Below, piece by piece: positions 11,201-21,480 of a DNA stretch of 64,000 bases (positions are counted from its first letter, which is position 1; every line of letters starts with the position of its first letter). The notes beneath the pieces were generated by a model that was given only the letters and a program-made list of their open reading frames with translations, searched no databases and had not been told where the DNA came from. Source of the stretch: Cerioporus squamosus (lineage: Eukaryota; Basidiomycota; Agaricomycetes; Polyporales; Polyporaceae); the NCBI GenBank assembly GCA_022592435.1, contig JABYQS010000059.1, positions 1-64,000 of the forward strand, read 5' to 3'. The position numbers and the translations under genes are program-made.

Positions 11201-12766
11201 TCCGCTGGGACATATGATAGCAGGCGTGTAGTCTCGTCAGCGAAGATGCGAGATAACGACGGGAAGCCATCCACATGCATGAGGATCGGCTCCGGTTCGT
11301 CAGAGGCGAGAGCGGCGTTGCGAATAGCCTCCCATACACTCTTGTATTGAGCATCGGTGAGCTCGAGGTCCGACCTGAGCGCTTCGGAGATTAAGCGAAG
11401 AGGATGTGGCTTTGGCTTCGCGGCCTTGGCATCGGGGAGTTCAGTGTCGACCCGCACGAAGAGCGCATCGTATTGACGGGTAGAAAAGCGCGGTCGCGGA
11501 AGAAGCTCGTCGTCCGCTGCGGCTGTGGTGTCGGCGGTTGGACTGCGGTTATGGTAGGGATAACCCTTCACGAGCTCTGCCAGGCGCAGCGGCATCTTCT
11601 TCCGGGCCATTTCATCGCTGCTAACGATTAGTCCCCACGACTTCTGTGTAGGGAGAAGGATGCTTACCGTATGTGAGCCAGGAACAGGTGCTCCAGTATT
11701 CGGCCCGCACGTTCCCAGCGTGAGTAGAACGAAGACCACTCCTCCCCATCCTCCGCGCGCTTGTTGGTCAGCAACCACAGTCCGAGGAATTTGGAAAGCT
11801 TGCTGCCGGAAATACCGTTGCGTTCGGAATGCGAGGCTAGTGACGAGACGATCTCGAGCGTCGCGACTAGCAGCTGATGGTGGGAGGGAGGGAGTTGCGG
11901 AACTAATGAGTCTGTGAAGGCGGTGGGAGGGAACGAGGAAGCACGTTCTGCTTCCACAAACGTTTGGTACCACTTCCATGGATCGGTGGTACGACCGAAC
12001 GAATCCCCTTCCAGGCGGACGTGGCGAAGCGCCCAGCGAAGGACCGCAGCGATGTCGTGAGGGGAGCGGGTATACTCCAACTCGGTGGTGAAGTCGGAGA
12101 TTGCAGAGGTGGGAGAAGGAGAGAGCGTGGTGATGGGGCTTTTGGCGGCCAAGGAGAGTATGTATAGCGAAATGAGCTTACGCTGCACCTCGGGAGAAGC
12201 AGAATACCAGAAGGGATGCATAACACCGAGGGTCTCGAGGCCTGCATGCGGTCATTAGATGCGATCGAGCATAGCGATTTACGTACGAACTCACCGCCAT
12301 GGTCGATAACCGCTGTCGAACACGCTTTCACGAGCAGCAAAGCCTCGAGAGGGTTCAGTCGCCGCTCGCCGATCACGTTTTCGGGTAGCGTGCTGGTGTC
12401 GTTTGGATCGGCTTCGAACACGACCCCCAGCGCGCGACTACGCTCCTCCTTCGGAACAGGCAGGTTGAGGGTGAGGTGAGGGGCGTCGGACACGGTTTTA
12501 CGCGTGTCGGGGGGTGGGGACAGGGGGCGCGACTTGGGCCTGAACAGCGAGAACCCACCCTCTTTCTCCCTCTCCTTCTCCTTCTCCTTTGCTCGTCCTC
12601 GCTCCTTCAGCTGTTGCGCAGACTCTGAGAACTGCGCCGCCGACGGCGAGACGGTTGGCGAGACGGCTTCAAACTTGCCCTCGAGAAGTGACGAAGCGGA
12701 GTTGCGTTTCTGGGTCGCATCCTTATCTTTCTTCCGCGGGAAAACCTTGGAGAGAAAGGCCGCCAT
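8252..12766 (-). CDS. Msb1/Mug8-domain-like morphogenesis protein
   Basis: Six exons: 12766-12295, 12241-11668, 11620-9057, 9001-8591, 8533-8337 and 8281-8252. Together they give 4248 nt, an intact 1415-aa frame. Introns are 47-57 nt; the second has a textbook GACTAAT branch next to its acceptor. A basic N-terminus (MAAFLSKVFPRKKDKD) leads to a conserved region at about residues 140-400 (RRLNPLEALLLVKACSTAV, VMHPFWYSASPEVQRKLISL, ERAGRILEHLFLAHIR). I read this as the fungal Msb1/Mug8 domain, linked in yeasts to Rho-type GTPase control of polarised growth; that assignment is from memory of the family and is moderate. The C-terminal 700 or so residues are disordered and strongly repetitive in Ala, Pro, Glu and Val (EEAPAPAEEAVEEA). 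The last exon adds nine codons, RAHERFPYT. Confidence 0.68.
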
Positions 12767-12965
12767 AGCGAGGAACCGTAAGAGAGCAAGAGGGAACAGT
12801 CGATGGACCTAACGTCCGTCGCTGTTGGGAACGATGAGGAAGAGGTCAACAACGTCGAGCGACCGCCTGCGTGGCGCTCAATGCTCAATAAGGCAACTCC
12901 ATTTTTGGTATATTCCCATAAATCCGTAGCTATCATTGCATCATTTGTTTCCGACAAAAAATGCT

Positions 12966-12982
12966 GCAGCGATCAGTTTCTG
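12966..12982 (+). repeat. LINE target-site duplication, 3' copy
   Basis: GCAGCGATCAGTTTCTG, directly abutting the poly(T) run that represents the element's poly(A) tail. The identical 17-mer recurs at 26051-26067. A 17-nt exact direct repeat placed exactly at the poly(A) junction is what target-primed reverse transcription leaves. Confidence 0.93.
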
Positions 12983-12999
12983 TTTTTTTTTTTTTTTTT
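12983..12999 (-). other. Poly(A) tail of the LINE
   Basis: Seventeen consecutive T on the plus strand, that is a 3' poly(A) on the coding strand, directly between the target duplication and the LINE 3' UTR (13000-13126). It marks the 3' end of the element. Confidence 0.92.
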
Positions 13000-13126
13000 G
13001 TCGTGCATACTTTCATGAGAAGCTACTTTCGCGCATTCAGTCAAGCTTGGCAGGGTTTGCGGACTATCCATGCACCCAGGGGAAATGCTTTACGCACACA
13101 CAGATGTAGTGTGGGACTTCATGCCT

Positions 13127-16100
13127 TTACCCGACGCCGTGCCGAGGTTGTACCGCATGCATACCCACTAAAACCCCTGGCACTGTGGTCCAGTCTTCCG
13201 GAAGGGTGAGCTCATCGCATATTAACCCCTGCCAGGTTGCAGTAACAACATTCGGAGCAAGGGCTCCAGTACGTACATAGGGTTTCGTACGGGCAATATC
13301 GATTTTTAGCTTTCTATTCACGCGCCACATCCACCGGGCGAGGGCTTCAGCAGGCGAGAAAGCACGATCGCCCTCACCATTCCGCCCAATAACCCATTCA
13401 CACCTCATTATCCATACAAGGTAGACAAGCTCGACTGCAACTAGTCTGAAGAGCCTCGTGGCAGCCCTCCTCTCAGCTCTCGGCTCAGCATCATCATACA
13501 CCTTCATAACACATGCCGCAAGGAGATGATCATATTCCAGATGTTCGACAGGGATTTTCCTCTGGGCCAGCATACACATAGCCGCCTCCCACACCTGAAG
13601 CCTCCACGGATTAGGGCACTCACTCACTATATGCCTCATAGATTCCTCAGCACCACAGAACGGGCACGCCGCTCGAGCTTCATAGCCAGGTATGTTCTTC
13701 CAGAACGCACCGAGACGATGCGCACCATGCAACAGCTTCCACCAAAAACTTCTCACCTGCCTGTCACAGTCCATTCGCCACACACCCAGCCAGACCGCGC
13801 TTGGCTTAGGGCGGACGCCCGCAAAGCTATCAACGGCATTGAGGACAAGGTCTAGGTTTCGTAGCGTGCTTCTTCGGTCCTTACGAGCCCCCGCATCACA
13901 TAGGTACCGATAGGCAAGCTTTTGCGACAGCACTGCTAGCTTAGCACCACTTGCAACATACTGCATCGGAGGGCTCGGAATAGCCTTGGTGAGCTTCTTT
14001 TCAACCGCGAGCCGAGCAAGAGCGTCCGCTCCATCATTACCAGTACAGTCTGAATGCCCTTTAACCCATCTCAGCGTTGTCGGCGCACTCCGCGCCCGAA
14101 GCCTAGCTATCAAGCCACGTAGCAGATCTCGGTTTGCGAGCCCGTACCACCCATCATCCTCCCAAGCCCATCGATGGACCATCATACCTTTCAGTACATA
14201 TCGCGAGTCAGTAACAACATGCAAGGGGGCAAAGGGCGGCACAGCCGCTACCGCCAGGCTAACGGCATATACCTCTGCAGCCTGGTTCGACTGAACGAGT
14301 CCAGGAACGAGGGCTGCAGTATTTCGGGGGTCATTCGCGCCGAACCAGACACCACAGCCCGAGATGGCCGAGTCCAACCCGTTCTCAGTACAGGACCCAT
14401 CAGTAAAGACTTCCACCTCTTCATCATTCACAGATACACCCCGGGCAGCCCGGGCAACGACCGCGGCATCCCATTCACTTGCAACGCCAAAGACACGGAA
14501 ATGTGCACCTACTGGCAGCCTCGCCCTAATGGTGGGGTCAAAGAGCATACGACCGTTGCTTTCCTCGTTTCTTGCATTCAGCCGCTTTCTCGACTGGGTG
14601 AGGCTGAGCTTATCCCTTGTAGGGTCACTTCGCACGGCCCAGCGCGGGCTGAGATTCGCAAGAACTTTCCTGGCCGCCAGGACGCACCGATGCGGGTTGT
14701 CGCACCCCGCTTCACGATCCCTGACACACTCTTCACACGGGCAAACCGCAGTAGGCCGATGGCCACGGACTTGTCCTATCGACATCAGCCTCGACACGGC
14801 TCTCGCAGCATGGCCCACATCCATGACCGCATGGCGCTCCCGGAGGCACCTGATCGACTTAGTCGCCGCCGTCTTATAGCCTTCCGGAAGAGAAAAATGG
14901 CTCCAGATGGGCATAGCATCTCGTAGAGCTTCGACAGGATCAATAACATCAAGCCGCACCCTATGCTTGTTCGCAACCCTCAGCATATCCCTTAGGTACG
15001 AGGGCAGCACAATTTGTGAGGACATACTCACTTTCCATGACTGCAGGAACGCGTTTACACGGACCGACAGGTCTACCTGCCGGGAGTCCACTGTGACCGC
15101 ACGTGCCAACATGACATCGGCAACATACGCCCATCTCGGCCGCAGCGGCGTGAGGTCGAGGTATTCGCGCATCCATATAAGCTCGATGGCTTCATTACGA
15201 GCCTTCAGGTTAAGCAAGTCGAGACCACCTTCATGAATCGGTAGGTAAAGAGTTTCCTCATTTATTGGCGGAGTCCTCCCATGACCCCACACAAAATGGC
15301 GGATCACCTTGCGCAGATCCGCCACAACAGACAGCGGCATACCCTGAACACGGGTAAGGTATTGCGTTCGGCTACCAACCTCAATGCCGACAGCGAGTTT
15401 TTTCCCTTTCAGGGTAAGCTTCCTACGTCCCCAACGGTCCAGATTAGCGCGGATCTTGTTAACTAATGGGAGCCATATCGCTTTCTGGCAGACTTCATTT
15501 CCGATCCACGCACCAAGGAGGCGCACCGGAGCACCATCCGGCACGATGCGCACAGTTAACGGTATCGGCGAGCCCCCTTCACGGAGGCATCGGGACGCAC
15601 ACACTCTCGTGCGGTAGGCCTTAGATCCAACCGGAATCAGCTCAGTTTTAGGTGCGTTGAACCGAGCCCTCGAGGCCACACACCAATCATTCAGGACTTG
15701 TTCCAAGGTAGAGTACTCATCTTGCGCACTTAGGTACACCGTAGTGTCATCAGCGAAGAGGGTTGTCAAGATTCGGCCATTCATGCCAGGTATGAGGTAG
15801 CCTCTCAGCGGCGCAGCACGGAGCGCAATAGCGAGAGGTTCAATAGCCAGGTCAAACAACAGACACGACACCGGATCGCCTTGCCGAACACCACGCACAA
15901 TTCGATACGCAGAGCTCCATTCACCATTAACAAAGACGACACTCTCAGCCTGAGCATAAATGCGCTGGAGCGTAGCTACAAAGTGCTCAGGAATCTTCAT
16001 TCGACGCAGCACCGCCCAGAGGTAAGGGTGACTCACCCTATCATAGGCCTTTTCTTGATCCAAAGCAACGATTGCACCATCTTCCTTGCAGACCTCCGCA

Positions 16101-18172
16101 TAGTCCAGGACCGACTGTGCAAGCCTGGTGTGGTCGAAGATTCGACGCCCCGGGACAAACCCCGCCTGGTCGGGATGGACTAGGGCCGCCGCAACATTCG
16201 CGAGTCTAACCGCAAGCACCTTCGTCATGAGCTTATAGTCCGCATTCAGGATAGTTATAGGCCGGTAATTACATGCCTCGCGGAGGTCCCCCTTGAGCTT
16301 ATAGATGGGACACACCCACCCTTTGGCGAAGCGAGAGGCTTGCACTACGCCATGTTCTTCAACGTCATTGAATGCCGCAGTCAGCAGCGTAACCAGATTG
16401 AAGGCAGGTTTATTTTTCTTAGTCTTGGCTTGATACAGCGAATGTAGCCTGACCCACAACTCAGCAGGTATCCCATCGAGCCCAGGCGCCTTATTCAACG
16501 CCGCAGAGAGGAGCGCCCTCTCCACTTCCGCCCATGATATTAGGGCGTGAAAGGGCGCCGCCTGCCCATCAGTCAGGACAGGGACGTCAACCGCCAGCGC
16601 CATCCGTATTTCTGCGTCATGATCAATCCTAGGCAGGTCACCATCAACCTGCAACCCATCATAGTAGCATTTAGTGATCTCTGCCATCCTTTTAGAGTCC
16701 CGCGTAAGTACTGGGCAACCCGGAGGTTCAGCATGGTCCCACATCTCATATATGGGGTCTTGGACTAACGAGGACATATTCAGCTTTACCCAGTAACGAG
16801 ACAATGTCTCACCCTCAAGCCTATCTTTCAACTGCGCACGATCACGCTTTGCCTGGAACCTTCGCATCGCCAGGCGGGCCTCCTCTTCGCGGTACGCAGC
16901 CGCCTCACTCTCACGATCCTTTAACGACAATGCAGTATTGGACAGGGCATTCACCACCGCTTGTCCCATCGCCATAATACGACGATCCATCTTAGGGGTG
17001 AGCTGCTTCGCTCGCCTTCGCGCCACAGCCAAGACAGCATCTTTAAAGTCGCACAGCCTCCACTGCGCACAACGCTCCTCCTTATCACCATCATACACTC
17101 GCTCCAAGGCCAGAAGACCCAACCGTTGCACATCCTCGAGGAAGAGCTTATCCGTAAGGAGCAAGCTAGGGACCCTCCACCGACCCGGTCCCGTCGCCGG
17201 CTCGTTGTAGTCTGCAAGAGCCACACTAACAAGACAATGATCTGTTGGTATACCAGGTGAGGCGATCTCCCATGAGTGGGACATACTAAGTAGTCTCCTC
17301 GAGACATAGATGCGATCGATGCGGGATTGGCTCCGTGTAGCTACCTGCAAGAACGAGAAGGACCTCAGCGTACCATTCTGCATCCTCCAGCCATCGAGTA
17401 GAGCCAAACCAGAGACAAGGCTCGACAACGCCATCACCGCTCGCTCATCATCAGCACGGGCAGGAGCACGGTCAAGCGCTTCTTCTACGACATTGAAGTC
17501 ACCCAACAAAACATCCGGCTTGCCCGTCCGGGAGCCGTCATAGGCGAGCCGGAGCTCATCCCAGAAGACTTTATTGTCAGTAGCCACATTCGGGGCATAT
17601 ACATTCAGCAGGGACATTCTTGTACCCCTGCGCCGCGTGAGCTTCAGCTCCAAAGCGCGACCAGGGACACGCTCAATAAATTCAAGCCGATCAGCACTAC
17701 ACACCCGCAGATTTACAGCGAAGGCAACTCCCCTCGCCGCCGTTGGTGCGAGGGGGTCCGGCGACACAAACACCTTCATAAGACCATCAAAGATTGTGTT
17801 AAGCTCATCAGCTTGCATACAAGTAATATGCGCTTCTTGGATAGCGAGGACGCCAATCCTATTGGTGCGGAGCACCTGGTTAACAAGCAGCCATTTGCTG
17901 CAGGACGGCGACAGCCCAGAGTCAGACAGAGAGCGAGACATTGCACCATTCATGTTAAGAGAAGCGAGCTTCAGCGCACCCCGGGTGCGCAGAGAAGACC
18001 CTCCAGAGCCGACTGACACCAGAGGGCAGACTGAGGGCTCAGAACCACGAGGACCGCCGCCGCGCCCGCGCAGCAGCCTATCCGCGCGATCAGAGCCCAC
18101 ACCACCTTCATGTCCAGCTGTGCCATCATCAGCTGCAGCACTGGTGGATGGAGTATTACAGCCATCAGGCAT
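13127..18172 (-). CDS. LINE ORF2: endonuclease, RT, RNase H
   Basis: The catalytic polyprotein of the retrotransposon, 1681 aa from ATG 18172 with no internal stop. The frame is also open for 32 codons upstream, without an ATG. Residues from about 68 form an exonuclease-endonuclease-phosphatase domain (LASLNMNG, AIQEAHITC, LLGDFNVVE, then TDHCLVSV). This nicks target DNA. The RT spans roughly 600-900, with NYRPITILNADYKL, ALDQEKAYDRVSHPYLW, VRGVRQGDPVS and the catalytic FADDT box near 805. An RNase H domain at about 1250-1390 shows TDGSC, QAAEVYAV, VTDSRY and GNDGADALA, so all four acidic residues are in place. A C-terminal zinc finger (CPFCGAEESMRHIVSEC) lies near 1503. The gap to ORF1 is 434 nt, so ORF2 probably needs reinitiation or internal initiation. 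Every catalytic residue looks intact, so the element may be active. Confidence 0.95.
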   Translation of the reverse strand: MPDGCNTPSTSAAADDGTAGHEGGVGSDRADRLLRGRGGGPRGSEPSVCPLVSVGSGGSSLRTRGALKLASLNMNGAMSRSLSDSGLSPSCSKWLLVNQVLRTNRIGVLAIQEAHITCMQADELNTIFDGLMKVFVSPDPLAPTAARGVAFAVNLRVCSADRLEFIERVPGRALELKLTRRRGTRMSLLNVYAPNVATDNKVFWDELRLAYDGSRTGKPDVLLGDFNVVEEALDRAPARADDERAVMALSSLVSGLALLDGWRMQNGTLRSFSFLQVATRSQSRIDRIYVSRRLLSMSHSWEIASPGIPTDHCLVSVALADYNEPATGPGRWRVPSLLLTDKLFLEDVQRLGLLALERVYDGDKEERCAQWRLCDFKDAVLAVARRRAKQLTPKMDRRIMAMGQAVVNALSNTALSLKDRESEAAAYREEEARLAMRRFQAKRDRAQLKDRLEGETLSRYWVKLNMSSLVQDPIYEMWDHAEPPGCPVLTRDSKRMAEITKCYYDGLQVDGDLPRIDHDAEIRMALAVDVPVLTDGQAAPFHALISWAEVERALLSAALNKAPGLDGIPAELWVRLHSLYQAKTKKNKPAFNLVTLLTAAFNDVEEHGVVQASRFAKGWVCPIYKLKGDLREACNYRPITILNADYKLMTKVLAVRLANVAAALVHPDQAGFVPGRRIFDHTRLAQSVLDYAEVCKEDGAIVALDQEKAYDRVSHPYLWAVLRRMKIPEHFVATLQRIYAQAESVVFVNGEWSSAYRIVRGVRQGDPVSCLLFDLAIEPLAIALRAAPLRGYLIPGMNGRILTTLFADDTTVYLSAQDEYSTLEQVLNDWCVASRARFNAPKTELIPVGSKAYRTRVCASRCLREGGSPIPLTVRIVPDGAPVRLLGAWIGNEVCQKAIWLPLVNKIRANLDRWGRRKLTLKGKKLAVGIEVGSRTQYLTRVQGMPLSVVADLRKVIRHFVWGHGRTPPINEETLYLPIHEGGLDLLNLKARNEAIELIWMREYLDLTPLRPRWAYVADVMLARAVTVDSRQVDLSVRVNAFLQSWKVSMSSQIVLPSYLRDMLRVANKHRVRLDVIDPVEALRDAMPIWSHFSLPEGYKTAATKSIRCLRERHAVMDVGHAARAVSRLMSIGQVRGHRPTAVCPCEECVRDREAGCDNPHRCVLAARKVLANLSPRWAVRSDPTRDKLSLTQSRKRLNARNEESNGRMLFDPTIRARLPVGAHFRVFGVASEWDAAVVARAARGVSVNDEEVEVFTDGSCTENGLDSAISGCGVWFGANDPRNTAALVPGLVQSNQAAEVYAVSLAVAAVPPFAPLHVVTDSRYVLKGMMVHRWAWEDDGWYGLANRDLLRGLIARLRARSAPTTLRWVKGHSDCTGNDGADALARLAVEKKLTKAIPSPPMQYVASGAKLAVLSQKLAYRYLCDAGARKDRRSTLRNLDLVLNAVDSFAGVRPKPSAVWLGVWRMDCDRQVRSFWWKLLHGAHRLGAFWKNIPGYEARAACPFCGAEESMRHIVSECPNPWRLQVWEAAMCMLAQRKIPVEHLEYDHLLAACVMKVYDDAEPRAERRAATRLFRLVAVELVYLVWIMRCEWVIGRNGEGDRAFSPAEALARWMWRVNRKLKIDIARTKPYVRTGALAPNVVTATWQGLICDELTLPEDWTTVPGVLVGMHAVQPRHGVG

Positions 18173-18606
18173 AGCCGGAGCAATATGACCATTACCGAGG
18201 GGACTAGACCGAGAGGTTTGTGTTGTTGTTATATATGTTGTAGTTGTGGCAATTAATTTTAGGCGCACCAGGATACCGTCCTAGTACACCGAGTCGATAA
18301 CCGATCGACACGGCAGACAGACGCCAATTCCTGAGAGGGCCCTGCTTGGCAGGCAGGGTACTCGATTTTCACAGTAGGGAGAAAGGAGGCCAGAGGGCGC
18401 CTCCTACATTACAGACGTACGCAGCTACCGCATATGCTTGTACTGAAAGCAACGGAGTACGTAGATAGAGACAGGAGAGCGAGATGCACGGTGCAGCAAC
18501 GGATACTGCGCCTATCGTAGGAGAAAGACATAGGAAAGGGATGGGGCAGTAATCATAGACAAGATAAGGAGAGCAGCGAGGAGCATATATCACATAGGGG
18601 ACCAAG

Positions 18607-20160
18607 CTAGGTCACGGGGAGTCCGCGTCCGCGTCCGCGGCGGCCTCGCGTGTTGCCACCTCGGTACGGGTGCACACCACGCTGCATATTACCGCGCCCC
18701 GCTTGCGGCAGCGTAACGGGTGCCAGCGGCGCCATAGGACCTTCGATCGTCGCTGCACCAGGGGCAGGGCCATTCCATCCGGCAATCAAGGCATACGGGC
18801 ACATGAAGGTGGGATGATCCGCACCGGAGCAACCCGCACAGCGAATAGGACGAAGGAATGAGCCCGTGGGGTTCAGATCGCTCCAGAAAGGAACTGTATG
18901 GACGTACGCTACCCAGGTTCGCCATGCCTCAACCGAGTGCGTCGGCGAATCACAGTAGACGTTGGCGATTATGCTGCCATTTGGGTAGGTAACAACCGTA
19001 ACACGGAGGGACTTCAGAACCCGGTCGACAGCAGGGTCAACCTGGTCCGGTTGGATGTGCGGGTGGCTAGCGACAAGCGAGCGAACGCTTGGGAGGATCA
19101 GAGGGCCCGCAAAGGTGCGTCGGATAGAGTTCTCGATATCTTGATCCACATTGTGGGTGTAGTAGCCGATCCTTCCAATGAAGCGGGAGAATCGCAGGTC
19201 ACGATTAAGGGCCACAAAGGAGATGCGATGCGAGGACCAGAGGAGCTGTCGGACCAAGGTACGAACATGAGCCGCAACAAGCCGGAGGACAAGCCACGTC
19301 ATCGGCTGGTCCTGCTGCGAGAGCTCGTGATTCCAGGACTGCGCAGGGGGAACGATGATGAAGTCGGTCGCATTGGTGATAGTGGTGATGGCTTCTGCTA
19401 GGGCGTCCGACTGCTGCTTGACGTTATGGGCCCGGGGGACACCACCGTTGTAGATTCGAACGAGGACCATGGTACTTTGCGGCTGACGGAAGATAACATG
19501 CACCCGTTCAGCCGCAAGCCCCTTGAGGAGAGCTTCAGGGTCGTCAAGGTGCAGCGGCGCAACCCCGGAGGCGGGGAGCGGCATGAACTGCAGGGCGCCA
19601 TTGGGGAAGGGGAGAGACGCAGGCTGAGGCGGGCCCGCATTTCCACCAGTAAGGTGGTAGGCATCCCGGACGACATCAGGGATGGAGTAGATCTGCGGGA
19701 CATCCGCAGAGGCTCCCGTCATGGCCGCGCTAACCGATGCCGAGTTCCGGATCGGCACATCATGGTAGTACCTGCGTTCGCCAGACATCAGGCGCATGCC
19801 TTCCTGCTCACTACCCGTGAAGAGGTGCGGCAGACGTGGCAGTCCAGGAGGGTCGTCCGCACCGTTCTCGTCGAAGGAAGGAGGATGGTATAGGTCATTG
19901 TCAGAGACATCGGATCCACCACCGACAACGTGAGCATGCGCAAGCGGCTCGCGAGGGTTCGGCGCCCCATCGATCTCCATCGGGGCATAGCCACTGAGCC
20001 TCATCGGGTCGACGACAGGGCCAGCATGTGGGTGGCGGGTGTAGTATTGGGCCTTGGGGTTCATGACTATGGACGTACGGGCACGGGCTTCGTCGTGCGC
20101 CAGCTGGTGGCCAACGAGAGCCTGCTGCTGCTTGTACAGCTCTTCAGGGCCCACCAGCAT
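18607..20160 (-). CDS. LINE ORF1: gag-like RNA-binding protein
   Basis: A 517-aa uninterrupted ORF immediately upstream of ORF2 on the same strand, with a true ATG at 20160. It is polar, Pro-rich and disordered at the N-terminus (GYAPMEIDGAPNPREPLAH). The middle is more ordered (ERVHVIFRQPQSTMVLVRIY). Near residue 433 it has a CCHC zinc knuckle, CAGCSGADHPTFMC (C-x2-C-x4-H-x4-C). The C-terminus is basic and Gly/Arg-rich (GNTRGRRGRGRGLP), a typical RNA-binding tail. By family knowledge ORF1 proteins coat the element RNA to form the ribonucleoprotein. There are no stops or frameshifts. Confidence 0.85.
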   Translation of the reverse strand: MLVGPEELYKQQQALVGHQLAHDEARARTSIVMNPKAQYYTRHPHAGPVVDPMRLSGYAPMEIDGAPNPREPLAHAHVVGGGSDVSDNDLYHPPSFDENGADDPPGLPRLPHLFTGSEQEGMRLMSGERRYYHDVPIRNSASVSAAMTGASADVPQIYSIPDVVRDAYHLTGGNAGPPQPASLPFPNGALQFMPLPASGVAPLHLDDPEALLKGLAAERVHVIFRQPQSTMVLVRIYNGGVPRAHNVKQQSDALAEAITTITNATDFIIVPPAQSWNHELSQQDQPMTWLVLRLVAAHVRTLVRQLLWSSHRISFVALNRDLRFSRFIGRIGYYTHNVDQDIENSIRRTFAGPLILPSVRSLVASHPHIQPDQVDPAVDRVLKSLRVTVVTYPNGSIIANVYCDSPTHSVEAWRTWVAYVHTVPFWSDLNPTGSFLRPIRCAGCSGADHPTFMCPYALIAGWNGPAPGAATIEGPMAPLAPVTLPQAGRGNMQRGVHPYRGGNTRGRRGRGRGLPVT

Positions 20161-20382
20161 CCCAGGGACCGGGCGATCTAGAGCACATAAGCTTTTTTAA
20201 ACGCGACGCTGTCAGAAGCCAGGCACACACCGGTTTGCATCACACTTGGATTCACATCCGGCTGCTCGGTCCGGTCAGGCATGCCATGGTCAGACAGAAT
20301 GTCCTCGTCCATAGAGGAGCCTGAGGATATTGTTTCAAGGTACTAGCACAAGACTTTAGTACATGACATGGAGCACAGCCAG

Positions 20383-21119
20383 CTACTCAATTACATCAAG
20401 AGCGTCGACCAGGAGGGACAGACCGCCAGAACTCGCAACACCATCTCCAGCGGCGGCAACCGTGCCGAGGGTGAGCCCCGCAAGCGCAGACGCAGGGGTC
20501 AACGACGAGCTCGGATCTCCAGTACGGGCAGCGGGGCCACTGGATGCACGACCGGCACAGCCAGTCCAGCTAGGCCCTTTGACTGCCGCACCATGCAGGA
20601 CAAATCTGGGGGCAGGGCTCGAGGGAGCCGGGGTAGACGCGGTCGAAGACGCGCGACTAAGACGCGGGGGAAGGGTGGGGTACCCAACAGGGAGGTGAAC
20701 CCTCAGGGGAGTCGGGGAGCCCTGCTCCTTGTAGGCAAGGACAACATCCTGCATGGCATTAGAGAGGATGATAGGGAGCTTGCAGGGCGACGTACCTGAG
20801 CGGTTGGCTGCCAGCCCGCCGCGCTCTCAGATCGGTTGCCCAACCCGTCATCGCACACTCCCGCAGACACCGGGCCACTCGGGCATACACCTAGGAGGTT
20901 GCGCACCAACGGCGCATCACGAAAGACGTCGCCCGAGACATCGAGGGGGGGCGGCATGTCGCATACAGGGGAGGGAGGCGGGGGCAATGGGGACCCAGCA
21001 AACGAGCGCTGCATGCCAGCAGCCATGGCAGCAGGCGTCAAGACACAATCTGGGACAGGCGAGATACAGGGCGTAGTGGGGGAATCCATGGAGGGCATTG
21101 GAGGGGACGACAGAGGCAT
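20383..21119 (-). CDS. Spliced Pro/Ala/Ser-rich accessory ORF in the LINE
   Basis: A candidate gene between the 5' region and ORF1. Exon 1 (21119-20796, ATG 21119) is 108 codons ending QPTAQ. A 47-nt phase-0 intron (GTACGT donor, TCTAAT before the GCAG acceptor) joins it to exon 2 (20748-20383, starting DVVLAYKEQGSP, stop after DVIE). The product is 229 aa, rich in Pro, Ser and Ala, with no known domain; its style resembles the disordered start of ORF1. It could be an extra ORF, or leader exons of a longer ORF1 transcript. A TATATAA sequence lies about 155 bp upstream. An intron in a LINE is odd, because retrotransposition goes through RNA; it would survive only if unspliced RNA is the template. 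A chance ORF is possible. Confidence 0.45.
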
Positions 21120-21480
21120 ACCTGGCTTATAAGCCCAACACGAGTCCGACAGCCTGTCCCCTCAGTTCACACAGTGAACCCCACATACAAGCCGCTGCCG
21201 CCTTCACGTCGTATCGCCAAGCCGAGGGAGTCAGGCGGGAGAAGGACTTTCTCAGCGAGGGTTTGACAGCGATTATATAGCGACCAAGGCCCAGAGCGAA
21301 ATAGCGGAGGCGGGGAGTCAGCAGGAGCAGAGAGAAGCAGTAACGCTGACCAGAGGCCAGTCAGCGACAATACAGGATTGGAGAGCAGCAGAGAGAGCGA
21401 GCAGGGGGCGGCAGAGCCAAAGAAGGAGGATACGCAAGCAGTTGCAGGGCAGCCCGGCAAAAGCCGCAGGTTGGTGACAC
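21115..21480 (-). repeat. Diverged direct repeat, copy A (LINE 5' region)
   Basis: This segment resembles 24180-24545 in the same order: a shared GRCATACCT start, AAGCCCAAC, CACACA-TGAA, CCTTCA-GTCG, then CAGGCGGGAGAAGG, ending in a purine-rich AGCAGGAG-type tract. The match was made by eye and is diverged outside these blocks. It may be a duplicated 5' UTR or promoter module of the element. Confidence 0.45.
21271..21280 (-). promoter_or_regulatory. TATA-like box in the LINE 5' region
   Basis: CTATATAATC on the minus strand, about 150 bp before the ATG of the spliced accessory ORF and inside repeat copy A. It could be an internal RNA polymerase II promoter. The matching position in copy B has no TATA. 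Confidence 0.3.

Noticed and set aside
20190..20202. A-rich TTTAAAAAAGC on the minus strand just before LINE ORF1, considered as a -1 ribosomal frameshift site
   Set aside because: The A-run is not in the frame needed for a canonical X-XXY-YYZ slip into ORF1, and ORF1 has its own ATG.
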